DNA from: CAUPWF01 sp963515125 | Lineage (GTDB): Bacteria; Bacillota; Clostridia; Lachnospirales; Lachnospiraceae | Length of the DNA: 64,000 nt | Reading direction: 5' to 3' | Assembly (NCBI GenBank): GCA_052116865.1 | Contig: JBQKKG010000010.1 | Location: 97,095 to 161,094, forward strand | Part shown: positions 18,516-27,854 of the stretch, in pieces | How the letters are laid out: the number at the start of each line of letters is the position of its first letter | Position numbering within the stretch: the first letter of the stretch is position 1 | Translations under genes and position numbers: made by a program | Notes under the pieces: model-generated | Told to the model about the DNA's origin: nothing | The model's input: the letters and a program-made list of their open reading frames with translations, nothing else | The model's database searches: none

Positions 18516-19510
18516 ACGTTCGCTTCCTCCTGTCTATTCTGAACTAAATAACATCTACATTTTCGTTCTTTGCCGTCCTCCACCGCCTCTAACTGTGGTT
18601 CAACCTCCTTGCACTTTTGCATTGCAAATTCACAACGTGGTGCGAATTTACATCCAATAGGCATCACGGATAAATCAGGAACACTTCCAGGTATGGATGG
18701 TAAGGATGTTACACAAGAACCAAGTTTGGGTACCGATGCAATTAATCCTTTCGTGTATGGATGCTTAGGATTGGAAAATAGTTCTGTTACTGGTGCTTCT
18801 TCTACTATGCGTCCAGCATACATTACAATGACTCTAGAGCACATTTCTGCTACCACACCCAGATCATGAGTAATGAGTAAAATTCCCATATCTCTTTCGT
18901 CCTTTATTCTCATCATTAATTCTAATATCTGAGCCTGTATTGTGACATCTAATGCAGTTGTAGGCTCATCTGCAATTAACAAATCTGGCTCGCAAGACAT
19001 AGCCATTGCAATCATAACTCTTTGACTCATCCCACCAGAGAGCTGATGCGGGTAACTACGAAGTGTATTCTCTGGATCTGGAATTCCTACTGATTGTAAT
19101 ACTTCAAATGCCCTGTCTCTTGCTTGCTTTTTGGTAACATCATTGTGAAGACATATGGCCTCCATAATCTGATCTTCAATTCTCATACATGGATTCAAAG
19201 AACTCATTGGCTCTTGAAAAATCATGGCCATTTCTCGCCCTCTAATCTTGCGCATCTGATTCTCCGGTGTCTTTACAAGATTTTTCCCTTTTAATAATAT
19301 TTCTCCATTGGTGATTTTACCTGGTGTATCTGCAAGTAAGCCCATAATAGAAATAGATGTCACTGACTTTCCACATCCGGACTCCCCTACAAGTCCTAGA
19401 ATTTCCCCTCTATAAATAGAAAAGGAAACATCATTAACCGCTGTAACCATATGTTTTTCCCGTTTAAATTCTGTTCTAAGGTTTTTCACCTCTAATAATT
19501 TTTCAGACAT
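18512..19510 (-). CDS. oppD: Oligopeptide ABC transporter ATPase (OppD/DppD type)
   Basis: The 332-aa ABC ATPase has Walker A GESGCGKSVTS (about 39-49), signature LSGGMSQRVMIAMAM (about 150-164), Walker B LLIADEPTTALD (about 171-182) and the C-terminal GCKFAPRCEFA cysteine segment (about 288-298) of oligopeptide transporter ATPases. It pairs with OppF to drive import through OppBC. It starts 12 bp after oppC with AGGAGG ahead of the ATG. Confidence 0.93.
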   Translation of the reverse strand: MSEKLLEVKNLRTEFKREKHMVTAVNDVSFSIYRGEILGLVGESGCGKSVTSISIMGLLADTPGKITNGEILLKGKNLVKTPENQMRKIRGREMAMIFQEPMSSLNPCMRIEDQIMEAICLHNDVTKKQARDRAFEVLQSVGIPDPENTLRSYPHQLSGGMSQRVMIAMAMSCEPDLLIADEPTTALDVTIQAQILELMMRIKDERDMGILLITHDLGVVAEMCSRVIVMYAGRIVEEAPVTELFSNPKHPYTKGLIASVPKLGSCVTSLPSIPGSVPDLSVMPIGCKFAPRCEFAMQKCKEVEPQLEAVEDGKERKCRCYLVQNRQEEANV

Positions 19511-19522
19511 ATCCTCTCCCTC

Positions 19523-20401
19523 CTATTTCATCTTTGGATCTAAGGTATCACGCAATCCATCGCCTAATAGATTGAACGCAAGCACTGTAACAAATATTAA
19601 AATCCCCGGAAATAATACAATATGTGGCGCCGTATTGAGGTAATTACGTCCCTGTGACAACATTGCACCCCAGTCCGGCTCTGTTACATTTGCACCAAAT
19701 CCCAAAAAACTCAAGGATGCTGCCGCTAAAATGGCGGTTCCGATACGCATGGTGAAATTAACAATCATAGATTGTAACGTTCCCGGAAAGATATGAACCC
19801 ATAAAATCCGACTATTCTTACACCCTAAAGACCTAGCAACTTCCACATACAAAGACTCTTTAACCGTTAATGTCGCACTTCTCATAATACGTGCAAAGGA
19901 CGGAACCGTAAATACAGCTACCGCAATAATAACATTAATTACTCCAGGTCCAATAATGGCCACAATGGCAATTGCCAAAAGAATATCTGGGAAAGAGAAT
20001 AAAATATCCGATCCACGCATGACGAGCGCTTCTATCCATCCACCGTAAAATCCAGCAAACAGACCTAGTACAATTCCAATCACTGTCCCAATCAATACAG
20101 AACTTAATGCAACCGAAAGAGATAACCTGGCTCCTACTAATAAACGGCTTAAAATATCACGACCAAATTCATCTGTACCACACCAGTGAACAACACTTGG
20201 TGGTTGTAATAGGTTGGCATAATCCGCTTCCGCTGGGTTAAAAGGTACTATGTATGGTGACAGTATTGCTACTATTGTCAATAATACAATGACGCCTAAG
20301 GCTATTACTGCTGTTTTCCGTTTTAAAAATTTCTTTATAAATTCCTTTCCCTTACTCTTTGGCTTTGGTAAGGTATCTTCTACTGCAAATTTTTCCGCCA
20401 T
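19523..20401 (-). CDS. oppC: Oligopeptide ABC transporter permease (OppC/DppC type)
   Basis: The 292-aa membrane protein has an N-terminal cytoplasmic segment and a first helix (about 32-54), then the OppC-specific extracellular stretch with HWCGTDEFGRDILSRLL (about 92-108). Further helices carry the EAA-type loop EVARSLGCKNSRILWVHIFP (about 188-207), which contacts the ATPases. It forms the translocation pore with OppB. Confidence 0.93.
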   Translation of the reverse strand: MAEKFAVEDTLPKPKSKGKEFIKKFLKRKTAVIALGVIVLLTIVAILSPYIVPFNPAEADYANLLQPPSVVHWCGTDEFGRDILSRLLVGARLSLSVALSSVLIGTVIGIVLGLFAGFYGGWIEALVMRGSDILFSFPDILLAIAIVAIIGPGVINVIIAVAVFTVPSFARIMRSATLTVKESLYVEVARSLGCKNSRILWVHIFPGTLQSMIVNFTMRIGTAILAAASLSFLGFGANVTEPDWGAMLSQGRNYLNTAPHIVLFPGILIFVTVLAFNLLGDGLRDTLDPKMK

Positions 20402-20412
20402 TTTCTTCCTCC

Positions 20413-21333
20413 TTAATCATATCGTACTTTGGGGTTGAGTACCCCATAGAGCAAGTCTACAATCAAATTAATTACTATGTACTCTAACGCAAAGAACAAC
20501 AGGAGTGCTTGCACTACTTTGTAATCACGGAAATTAATCGAATCAACCAAAAGTCTACCTAACCCCGGAATAGAAAATACCGTCTCAATCAATACAGAAC
20601 CTGCTAATAACCCTCCCATTTGCAGACCCGCAACTGTTACTACTTGAACAAGGGAGTTTTTAAACGCATGTTTTCCAATGACCAAGAATTCTCGCAATCC
20701 TTTGGCACGTGCTGTGCGTACATAATCTTCCCTTAGAGACTCTAGCATTGAAGATCGAGTAAATCTAGCTAATACAGCCATAATCCCTGCTCCCATAGTT
20801 AAAGATGGCAAGATATAGCTTTGCCATGTATTTAATCCACCGGTCGGTAGTAGGCCTAAATTTACAGAAAAAAATTGGATTAATATTAAGCCTAACCAAA
20901 AGCTTGGTATGGAAATACCTGATATCGCAATTAGCATTCCAAGATAATCTAAAATTTTTCCTCTTTTTACTGCGGAAATAATGCCTATTAAGGTACCTAT
21001 TAGAGTGGCCCATACCATAGAAGTAATCGTTAATAGAATCGTTGGTTTAAAACGTGGCCCTATCATCTCTGCTACAGACATGCCACCCTTAATAGAATCT
21101 CCTAAATCTCCAGTAAATAATCCTTTCATATAATCCACATATTGAGTAAGCAATGGCTCATTCAGTCCCAATTGCTCTCTCACAACATTTACATCTTCCT
21201 TTGTCGCATCTACCCCTGCAATTAAACGTGCCGGATCACCAGGTATTAAATGAATAAACATGAATACCATAAATGAAATCGCAATTAACAATGGAATGGC
21301 ACTCAAAATTCGTTTTACACAATAGCGTCCCAT
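20413..21333 (-). CDS. oppB: Oligopeptide ABC transporter permease (OppB/DppB type)
   Basis: The 306-aa membrane protein has the family opening MGRYCVKRILSAIPLL, then HLIPGDPARLI (about 32-42), six predicted helices, and the EAA loop YVRTARAKGLREFLVI (about 204-219). I use ATG 21333, which has GGAGG ahead, rather than the longer reading from 21372. The preceding gap holds a hairpin that likely lets only part of the transcript continue from oppA into oppB, a common way to make more binding protein than permease. Confidence 0.93.
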   Translation of the reverse strand: MGRYCVKRILSAIPLLIAISFMVFMFIHLIPGDPARLIAGVDATKEDVNVVREQLGLNEPLLTQYVDYMKGLFTGDLGDSIKGGMSVAEMIGPRFKPTILLTITSMVWATLIGTLIGIISAVKRGKILDYLGMLIAISGISIPSFWLGLILIQFFSVNLGLLPTGGLNTWQSYILPSLTMGAGIMAVLARFTRSSMLESLREDYVRTARAKGLREFLVIGKHAFKNSLVQVVTVAGLQMGGLLAGSVLIETVFSIPGLGRLLVDSINFRDYKVVQALLLFFALEYIVINLIVDLLYGVLNPKVRYD

Positions 21334-21352
21334 GTAATCTCCTCCACTTAAG

Positions 21353-21405
21353 AAGGAAACTGCCACCTGCATCTATACAAAGATGACACAGATGGCAGTT
21401 TCCTT
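21353..21405 (-). terminator. Partial terminator between oppA and oppB
   Basis: AAGGAAACTGCCA (21353-21365) pairs perfectly with 21393-21405, with a smaller hairpin in the 27-nt loop. The minus-strand T-run after it is short (TTCTT), so it is probably leaky or a 3' stabiliser of the oppA message. Confidence 0.7.
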
Positions 21406-21433
21406 TATAACTCTTTTATTTACTAATTCTGTA

Positions 21434-23059
21434 TTATTGAGCTAATTTTGCATCCGCATAATTAAAAGCTCCGTCTGGTGCCACATTTACACCTGATAAA
21501 TAGGACTTACTTGCAAATACAACTTTATCATTCCCTAGGAATAACCAAGGACAATCTTCCCAGGCAATCTTCTGTGCATCCGCATAAATTTTTGCTAATT
21601 TGTCTGGGTCTGCTGTATGTAATCCATCATCCATTAATTTATCAAATTCTGAATTGTTATAATATGCAGTATTAGCACTGGTTGGTGGGCACATCTTACT
21701 ATATAAGAGTGCTCTCATGGATCCATCTGCATCAAAGGATGATGCTGACCAGTTGACATACCACATATTGATTTCTGCTTGATCCTTTTCTACATAAATC
21801 TTATCATCTATGGTTGCTTGTTCCATAGGAACTACTTCTACTTCAATACCGATTTTTTCAAGTTGTTGTTTTACAAAGGTCATACCTTTTACATCTTGTG
21901 TAATATTCTCTCCCCAAAGCGTTAATTTGAATCCAGCTTCAAACCCAGCTTCTTTCATAAGTTTTTTCGCTTTATCCAAATCATAGTTGTATGGTTTTTG
22001 TTTGCTGTAATAAGAGATAACCGATGGCATAGTAGAAGTTGCTTCTACTCCATATCCTGCATACATAAGTTCAATATAAGCGTCCTTATCTATTGCATAG
22101 TTCATTGCTTGACGCACTTTTTGTTCTTTTAGTTCTGGTAAGTCCATATTTAAAGTAACATATCGCATAATATTAGAAGTAACAGCATTTACCGTAATAT
22201 CTCCATTTCCCTCTACTGCTGATATCTGATCTGCAGGCATTGGATACACAAAGTCTGCCTCACCAGTTTGGAGCATTGCAGTACGTGAACCTGCCTCTGG
22301 AACCTCTTTAATGGTAACAGAATCAACACTTGCTTTTTCACCCCAGTACTCTTCATTTCTTGTCATTGTTGTATGATCGCCTTCTACCCATTCTTTAAAA
22401 ACATATGGTCCTGTACCGCAAGGATGGAACATAATATCATTTCCATATTGATCAAGAGCCGTTGGACTAATAATACTGAACATAGTTAACTTATTAATAA
22501 ATGGACTATACGGTTCTGTTAACTTAAATACCACGGTAGTATCATCTGGTGTTTCGATACTTGCAATACGTGGTGTTTCTGTTTCATCATCATTTGTTAC
22601 AATATAGGTTCTTCTTGTACGTAAGTTATTTTCTTTTTTAAATACACGGTCAAAATTTCCCTTTACTGCTGCTGCATTAAAGTCCGTTCCATCTTGGAAC
22701 TTAATTCCCTCATTTAATTTAAAAGTATATGTAAGCGAGTCATCTGAGATTTCCCATGATTTTGCTAATTGTCCTGTAATTTCTCTTTCGTCATCAAATT
22801 TAATTAAGCTTTCATACATACCACGAGTAGCTGCAATAGCCATTGTATCTGGAATATTATGTGGATCTAAAGAACTAATATTAGAGCCGATGGCGATTAC
22901 CAAATCATTATCTTCTGACTTTGCATCAGATGTCCCTGCAACCACTTCCCCATCATCTTTTTTTTCTGTGGATTTCTTGCTATTACCACCGCATGCGACT
23001 AAGGATAATGTCATTGCGCCTGCCAATAGTAGAGCTACAATTTTCTTGTAATTTTTCAT
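21434..23059 (-). CDS. oppA: Peptide-binding lipoprotein of the ABC importer (SBP family 5)
   Basis: The 541-aa protein has a lipoprotein signal ending in LSLVACGG (lipobox Cys about 22), a short acidic linker, and the family-5 binding fold. The family pattern includes LAKSWEISDDSLTYTFKLNEGIKFQDGTDFN (residues about 95-125), shown here by WEISDDSLTYTF and KFQDGTDF. Family-5 proteins bind peptides, glutathione, nickel or opines outside the membrane and hand them to OppBC. Gene order with oppBCDF and an aminopeptidase makes peptides the best guess. Ribosome binding site AAAAGGAG. Confidence 0.92.
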   Translation of the reverse strand: MKNYKKIVALLLAGAMTLSLVACGGNSKKSTEKKDDGEVVAGTSDAKSEDNDLVIAIGSNISSLDPHNIPDTMAIAATRGMYESLIKFDDEREITGQLAKSWEISDDSLTYTFKLNEGIKFQDGTDFNAAAVKGNFDRVFKKENNLRTRRTYIVTNDDETETPRIASIETPDDTTVVFKLTEPYSPFINKLTMFSIISPTALDQYGNDIMFHPCGTGPYVFKEWVEGDHTTMTRNEEYWGEKASVDSVTIKEVPEAGSRTAMLQTGEADFVYPMPADQISAVEGNGDITVNAVTSNIMRYVTLNMDLPELKEQKVRQAMNYAIDKDAYIELMYAGYGVEATSTMPSVISYYSKQKPYNYDLDKAKKLMKEAGFEAGFKLTLWGENITQDVKGMTFVKQQLEKIGIEVEVVPMEQATIDDKIYVEKDQAEINMWYVNWSASSFDADGSMRALLYSKMCPPTSANTAYYNNSEFDKLMDDGLHTADPDKLAKIYADAQKIAWEDCPWLFLGNDKVVFASKSYLSGVNVAPDGAFNYADAKLAQ

Positions 23060-23372
23060 ACTATCTTCTCCTTTTTCTCCCTTTGCTTGTTAATTTGTTA
23101 CAAAACTTTTTCATATTTGAGTATAAAAAAAGCACCTTTCATTTTTTGCGTTCCGTTAATTAGCATATCGCGCGCACATACTTATTTACGTTTTCTTCCT
23201 AGCATACTCATAAAAACCACTTCACTCAACTTGTTTTCATACTACCATTTGAATATTGTTTTGTCAATTGTTTTGTATTTATTTTTATTGTTTCAATAAT
23301 TTTTGTTTATTATTTACAATTGTTTTGTATTTATTTTATTTGTAGCACTCTTTCTATGACGATTTATACTAA
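23060..23372. promoter_or_regulatory. oppA promoter region with repeated ATTGTTTTGT motifs
   Basis: On the minus strand, -35 TTGACA (23267-23262) and -10 TAGTAT (23244-23239) are 17 bp apart, giving an untranslated leader of roughly 170 bases with no structure I recognise. A 21-bp direct repeat (23265-23285 and 23317-23337) overlaps and lies upstream of the -35, and its core ATTGTTTTGT also occurs at 23255-23264. Repeated direct motifs around a promoter are typical of DeoR-family sites, and a DeoR gene is in this operon. No gene is seen in this stretch. Confidence 0.65.
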
Positions 23373-23400
23373 CAAAAAGAGTCTGGTTTTCCAGACTCTT
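23373..23400 (-). terminator. Terminator of the first MATE gene
   Basis: AAGAGTCTGG (23377-23386) pairs perfectly with 23391-23400 around TTTT. On the minus strand it is followed by TTTTTG. Confidence 0.9.
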
Positions 23401-23404
23401 CACT

Positions 23405-24856
23405 TTAGATTCTTTTTGTTTCTAATTCCACTTTCTTTATTGCAATCAATTGATTTAATTTCTGAATTGTTTTGATTCCAAAAAATACACAAAGTATCAA
23501 TGTAATTAAATCCGCCATAGGCTGGGCCAGCATTACCCCATATAATCCAGATGCCATAGAATAGGTTCCCAATGATTGAAACATAGATGGAACCTGCCCC
23601 GCAAATAATTTTGGTAACACAATTGTAAATGGTATTAGCAATACTCCTTGCCTACTAATAGATAAAATAGCCGCCTTCTTGGCATCACCCAAGGCTTGAA
23701 ATACAGAGGTCATAGATGCAATAACTGCAAATCCCCCAAGTAAATAGGTCTGCATTCTTAAGCAATTAACTCCAAGCTCAATAACCTCTGGATCGTTGCT
23801 AAACAAACGAATAAAGAATTCCGGGACTAAATTTATAATACCAATCATTAAAAAAGAATAGCTCAGAGTTATAACGAGTGAAAAGTATAGACCCTCTCTT
23901 ACTCTGTCATAACATTTCGAACCTACATTATAAGATGCAAATGGTAAAAATGCATTGTTATATCCATTGATAATCTGGGTTACAATAGTATATATTTTAT
24001 TTACTATTCCCATCGCCGCAAGAGCTGCTGCTCCAAATACAGATGCTGCCGAATTCAAAATTGTAAATGCGACTGCTGCTAAGAATTGTGTGATAAATAC
24101 GGGAATCCCTACTGCAAAAATATGTTTGAGTATATGCTTATCCTCAGGTGTTCTTTGTAATATTGTCCGGCAATTTAACTCAATGATTGATTTTTTCTTT
24201 GCATAGAATCGAATCATTAGCAACGTAGAAAGTGCTTGACTGATTGCAGTTGCAATTGCAGCTCCTTTTAGTCCCAATCCTAATCCCCACATAAAGATAG
24301 GGTCTAATACAATATTTGCCAGCGCACCTATCATAATGGTATTCATAGACTGTTTGGAAGCTCCTTCTGTCCGTAAAAGATTATTCAGTACAACGTTTGA
24401 AATTGAAAATATTGCTCCAATCAATAACCAATTGGAATAAGATACCGCATATGGCAATACTTCCTGGGAAGCGCCCATCACTTTCATCATAGGGTTCATC
24501 CCTAAAAAGCCCAACACGGTAACAGCAATAGAAAAAGTAATACTAAGCAGCATTGCAATTCCACCAGTTCTATTTGCTTTTTCATATTCCTGTGCACCCA
24601 GATATCTCCCCGCAGTAGAGGCCGTTCCAACTCCGATTAGTACCCCAATTGCCATAAGAATGACAAAGATTGGAAAAGATACCGATACGGCTGCCATGGA
24701 ATTCGTATCATTTAGCATCCCTACAAAAATCGTATCTACCAAGTTATAAAAGGCTGACGCCAACATCCCCACCGTGGATGGACCGGCTAATATTAGCAAT
24801 GTTTTTTTTACTGGACCTTCTTTCATCAAGGTCGTTCGATTCCTTTTTGTTTTCAT
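23405..24856 (-). CDS. MATE family efflux transporter (first copy)
   Basis: The 483-aa membrane protein has twelve predicted helices and MATE features: GPSTVGMLASAFYNLVDTIFVG near the N-terminus (about 25-46), with core PSTVGMLASAFYNLVD, and the repeat NLLRTEGASKQSMN in the first half (about 159-172). These exporters use Na+ or H+ gradients to expel cationic drugs and metabolites. It is divergent from a MerR regulator (24970) and reads from a promoter with a MerR-type dyad, so it is probably induced by a compound the regulator senses. Confidence 0.9.
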   Translation of the reverse strand: MKTKRNRTTLMKEGPVKKTLLILAGPSTVGMLASAFYNLVDTIFVGMLNDTNSMAAVSVSFPIFVILMAIGVLIGVGTASTAGRYLGAQEYEKANRTGGIAMLLSITFSIAVTVLGFLGMNPMMKVMGASQEVLPYAVSYSNWLLIGAIFSISNVVLNNLLRTEGASKQSMNTIMIGALANIVLDPIFMWGLGLGLKGAAIATAISQALSTLLMIRFYAKKKSIIELNCRTILQRTPEDKHILKHIFAVGIPVFITQFLAAVAFTILNSAASVFGAAALAAMGIVNKIYTIVTQIINGYNNAFLPFASYNVGSKCYDRVREGLYFSLVITLSYSFLMIGIINLVPEFFIRLFSNDPEVIELGVNCLRMQTYLLGGFAVIASMTSVFQALGDAKKAAILSISRQGVLLIPFTIVLPKLFAGQVPSMFQSLGTYSMASGLYGVMLAQPMADLITLILCVFFGIKTIQKLNQLIAIKKVELETKRI

Positions 24857-24886
24857 GTTTTTACTTCCTTTTTTGTGATATAATAT

Positions 24887-24917
24887 AATGTAAACTATGG
24901 TGTCACACCATAGTCAA
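24887..24917 (-). promoter_or_regulatory. MerR-type promoter/operator of the MATE gene
   Basis: On the minus strand, -35 TTGACT (24917-24912) and -10 TACATT (24892-24887) are separated by 19 bp. The dyad ACTATGGTGT / ACACCATAGT (24894-24903 and 24905-24914) around one base fills this spacer. An over-long spacer with a central dyad is the hallmark of promoters activated by MerR-family proteins through DNA untwisting. Confidence 0.85.
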
Positions 24918-24969
24918 TAAAATTTTTATAACTTATTCATTATACTTACATACAAATAGGAGGTAACGT

Positions 24970-25791
24970 ATGAACGTGGACCGAGATCAATACTTCTTTA
25001 CCCCTAGATATACTAGAGGACAAGTCTGTAACGTTATGGGCATTACAAAAGATACCCTTCGTTACTATGAAAAAGCTGGTATTTTATGCCCTGCTGAGCA
25101 TAAAATCAATCATTATAAATACTATTCTATCGCTGATTTGGAAATTTTGAATGTTATTCTTTTTTTACGCACCTTGGATGTTCCAGTATCAGAGATTCCA
25201 AAGTTCATAACATGTAATGATATGGATACGTATGATGATTTCTTGAAAGAACAAATAGACAAAGCCACTCGCCAAATGGAATATTGGGCACATGTGAAGA
25301 GCATACTAGTCTATTTAAAGCACTCGTTAGAAGCGTATCACCAAGCCCCCAATCAAGCTCATATTGTTCAACATACCACCTTCCGAGTTCTCCTAGCCCA
25401 ATTTGATTATCAAAACTATAACATTGAACAAATGGTACCTTCAAGTCTTCCTAATTCTAGTGCATATCATGTTATAAAATTAAAGATTGTCGAACAGCCT
25501 TGGTGGGATGATACGATGAAAGAACCCCCTCACATTAGCGTAGGCTATCTTTGTGATGAGGAGGAACAATATGATGATATAGCGATATATACGATTCCAA
25601 AAGCGCTCATGTTAATTACTATGGAGAGATTAGATCAAATACCGAAAATGATCCGGAAGATTCGTGATGCTTATAAAGATCGCTACGAATTTGGGCATCA
25701 AGTATACATTATAGAACATGCGTTTTTTAATATTTTTGCACATAAAGCATTATTACGTAATTTATATTTTCCGATTATGAAGGATTTATAG
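24970..25791 (+). CDS. MerR family transcriptional regulator with C-terminal effector domain
   Basis: The 273-aa protein has the MerR DNA-binding domain (about 14-85) with ITKDTLRYYEKAGIL and a helical linker. Residues about 145-270 resemble a GyrI-like small-molecule pocket (YHVIKLKIVEQPWWDD, then VGYLCDEEEQYDDIAIYTIP). This is the BmrR/TipA-type design, where a drug-like ligand bound by the C-terminal domain switches on an exporter. It is divergent from the first MATE gene and ends 3 bp from the converging second MATE gene. Ribosome binding site AGGAGG. Confidence 0.9.
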   Translation: MNVDRDQYFFTPRYTRGQVCNVMGITKDTLRYYEKAGILCPAEHKINHYKYYSIADLEILNVILFLRTLDVPVSEIPKFITCNDMDTYDDFLKEQIDKATRQMEYWAHVKSILVYLKHSLEAYHQAPNQAHIVQHTTFRVLLAQFDYQNYNIEQMVPSSLPNSSAYHVIKLKIVEQPWWDDTMKEPPHISVGYLCDEEEQYDDIAIYTIPKALMLITMERLDQIPKMIRKIRDAYKDRYEFGHQVYIIEHAFFNIFAHKALLRNLYFPIMKDL

Positions 25792-25794
25792 CTC

Positions 25795-27159
25795 TTAATG
25801 AGCGTTGCTCTTTGTGATCATATTTCCATAAATGTTATCCCTTCCCTTTCGATAACATAGGAATCCTACAATATCTGCCAAGATCCATCCGATGGGAACT
25901 GCCCACCATATTCCAACAACACCTATGGCAGAAATACTAGATAACGTATAGGCCAGTATCACTCGTGTACCAAGTGAAATCATTGTTAGCATCACAGATA
26001 TCCCCGGTCTTCTCACTGCACGAAAAAAACCGTACAATAAGAATAGAAAACCAATACCAATATAAAATACTCCCTCAATTCTTAAGTACTGCACACCAAC
26101 TGCAATGATATCTACCTCAGAATCTTTTATGAAAATTCCCATAAGCGGTTTCGCAAAAATGCATACTCCTATACTGATTATTATACAAAAAAAGGTGGAT
26201 ACGCCAACTGCACATTTAATTCCTTTTCGTATACGTTCATACTTTTTGGCCCCATAATTTTGTGCAATAAATGTAGAAAATGCATTGCCAAAATCTTGTA
26301 CTGGCATATAAGCTAACGAATCAATTTTAACTGCTGCAGCAAAAGCCGCCATTACAATTGTCCCAAAGCTATTGATTAATCCTTGCACAATTAAAATCCC
26401 AAAATTCATGACAGACTGTTGGATACAAGTCAACATAGAAAGTTGAAATATCTCTAATATCATCGCTTTACTCAGATGCATATCTTCCCTATATAGTCTT
26501 AAATAGGGGAACTTACAGATGGCATAAATTAATATTCCGATTCCGGCCACGAACTGTGCGATAACTGTTGCAAATGCAGCTCCTGCAACTCCCCATTTCA
26601 CACCTATTACAAATGCAAAGTCTAGCAGTATATTAAGAACTGCAGACACCATTAGAAATAATAGTGGAATTAGCGCATTCCCCATAGCTCTTAGTAATGA
26701 TGCTACAAAATTATATAGAAAAGTGGCACTGATTCCAATAAAAATAACTAAAAGATATTGACGCATAATTGGATATATTTCTTGTGGGACCTGTAAAAGT
26801 CTCATCATAGGATCTATCCAAATATAAACAAGTGTATTTAATAGTATCGTAAATGCTCCAATAAACACAAATGATACAAAAATACTTGATTTTAACTTTT
26901 TAACATTATGTCCTCCATAGTATATTGCAAAGGCTGTTCCGCTACCCATACAAAGGCCTAACAACATGGACGTCAGAAATGTCATTAATGTAAAGGACGA
27001 TCCTACAGCCGCTAAGGCTTTGACACCCAAGTAGCGCCCTACAATTAAAGTATCTACTATATTGTATAGCTGTTGCAATAGGTTTCCGATTATCATCGGA
27101 AATGCAAAATAAAGCATTGTTTTTGTAATATTTCCCTTTGTTAAATTATGATTCATCAT
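25795..27159 (-). CDS. MATE family efflux transporter (second copy)
   Basis: The 454-aa membrane protein has twelve predicted helices. MATE motifs include PMIIGNLLQQLYNIVDTLIV near the N-terminus (about 20-39) and LGLCMGSGTAFAIYYGG (about 71-87). It is clearly different in sequence from the first MATE protein of this window, so not a recent duplicate. ATG 27159 has AGGAAG 8 bases upstream, better than the GTG at 27168. It converges on the MerR gene. Substrate unknown. Confidence 0.9.
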   Translation of the reverse strand: MMNHNLTKGNITKTMLYFAFPMIIGNLLQQLYNIVDTLIVGRYLGVKALAAVGSSFTLMTFLTSMLLGLCMGSGTAFAIYYGGHNVKKLKSSIFVSFVFIGAFTILLNTLVYIWIDPMMRLLQVPQEIYPIMRQYLLVIFIGISATFLYNFVASLLRAMGNALIPLLFLMVSAVLNILLDFAFVIGVKWGVAGAAFATVIAQFVAGIGILIYAICKFPYLRLYREDMHLSKAMILEIFQLSMLTCIQQSVMNFGILIVQGLINSFGTIVMAAFAAAVKIDSLAYMPVQDFGNAFSTFIAQNYGAKKYERIRKGIKCAVGVSTFFCIIISIGVCIFAKPLMGIFIKDSEVDIIAVGVQYLRIEGVFYIGIGFLFLLYGFFRAVRRPGISVMLTMISLGTRVILAYTLSSISAIGVVGIWWAVPIGWILADIVGFLCYRKGRDNIYGNMITKSNAH

Positions 27160-27221
27160 TGGTTGCACTTCCTTTTTGTAACATATTTCTTACGTTTGTA
27201 AACTCACGAATAAATGCTCTT

Positions 27222-27252
27222 GAAAAATAAGGGCAACCAATTATGGTTGCCC
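27222..27252 (-). terminator. Terminator after the kinase-like gene
   Basis: GGGCAACCA (27231-27239) pairs perfectly with 27244-27252. On the minus strand it is followed by TTATTTTTC, so it separates the kinase group from the second MATE gene. Confidence 0.85.
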
Positions 27253-27258
27253 AACACT

Positions 27259-27840
27259 TTATAATAGAATGCATCCTTGTTTAATCCCATATACAGCAAA
27301 ATAGTCCTCTTCCTTTGGAATCCATTCTTCTGCAAAACGTTTGACAAGTACTTCTCCATTACGCTTCTTAATGATATCTATCTGTTTTTCCTTACTTACA
27401 GTTGAAAATACCTTGATATCATAGGGATTTTTAAAATAAGGATGCTGACTATAAGACCCCTCCACAATATTGAGTCGTTTATATGTAATTTCTTGTCCTT
27501 TACCAAACCTTCGGAATTTGCAGCTATATGGACGATAGATTACAGTTGATTTCTCTTTCATTGGCACCAGTACTTCTTTTTGAAAGCGTTCGTAATCCAC
27601 ATTACCTCCGACTTGCGTTAACCGTTCTTTCGTCCGTTGATAGTCCTGCAAGAAAAAATCATCCATATGAAACAAGTTGCACTCAAATAGGCTCTTTAAA
27701 AAATATCCTAGAGTTGTTTTGCCACTTGCACACATCCCATCAATTGCAACTAGTATTGGTTCTTTTTCTGATTGTTTGATAGTATGTTCTATGGCGGCCA
27801 CCACTGCTTCAAAACGTTTGGTACACGTTTCTTCCTTCAT
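27259..27840 (-). CDS. Uridine kinase-like P-loop NTPase
   Basis: The 193-aa protein has a P-loop in IDGMCASGKTTLGYFL (about 28-43), a lid-like segment DDFFLQ (about 59-64) of the uridine kinase/PRK family, and NIVEGSYSQHP (about 123-133). Related clostridial proteins are annotated only as uridine kinase family or nucleoside kinase-like, so the phosphate acceptor is uncertain. It follows the small MerR gene by 14 bp and probably shares its transcript. Confidence 0.75.
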   Translation of the reverse strand: MKEETCTKRFEAVVAAIEHTIKQSEKEPILVAIDGMCASGKTTLGYFLKSLFECNLFHMDDFFLQDYQRTKERLTQVGGNVDYERFQKEVLVPMKEKSTVIYRPYSCKFRRFGKGQEITYKRLNIVEGSYSQHPYFKNPYDIKVFSTVSKEKQIDIIKKRNGEVLVKRFAEEWIPKEEDYFAVYGIKQGCILL

Positions 27841-27854
27841 TTTCTTCCTACTTT

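Noticed and set aside
23265..23337. Direct repeats as a CRISPR-like array
   Set aside because: Only two long copies, AT-rich, overlapping a promoter; no spacers or cas genes.
23405..27159. Two MATE genes as a recent duplication
   Set aside because: The proteins differ throughout and lack shared nucleotide stretches; they are separate family members.
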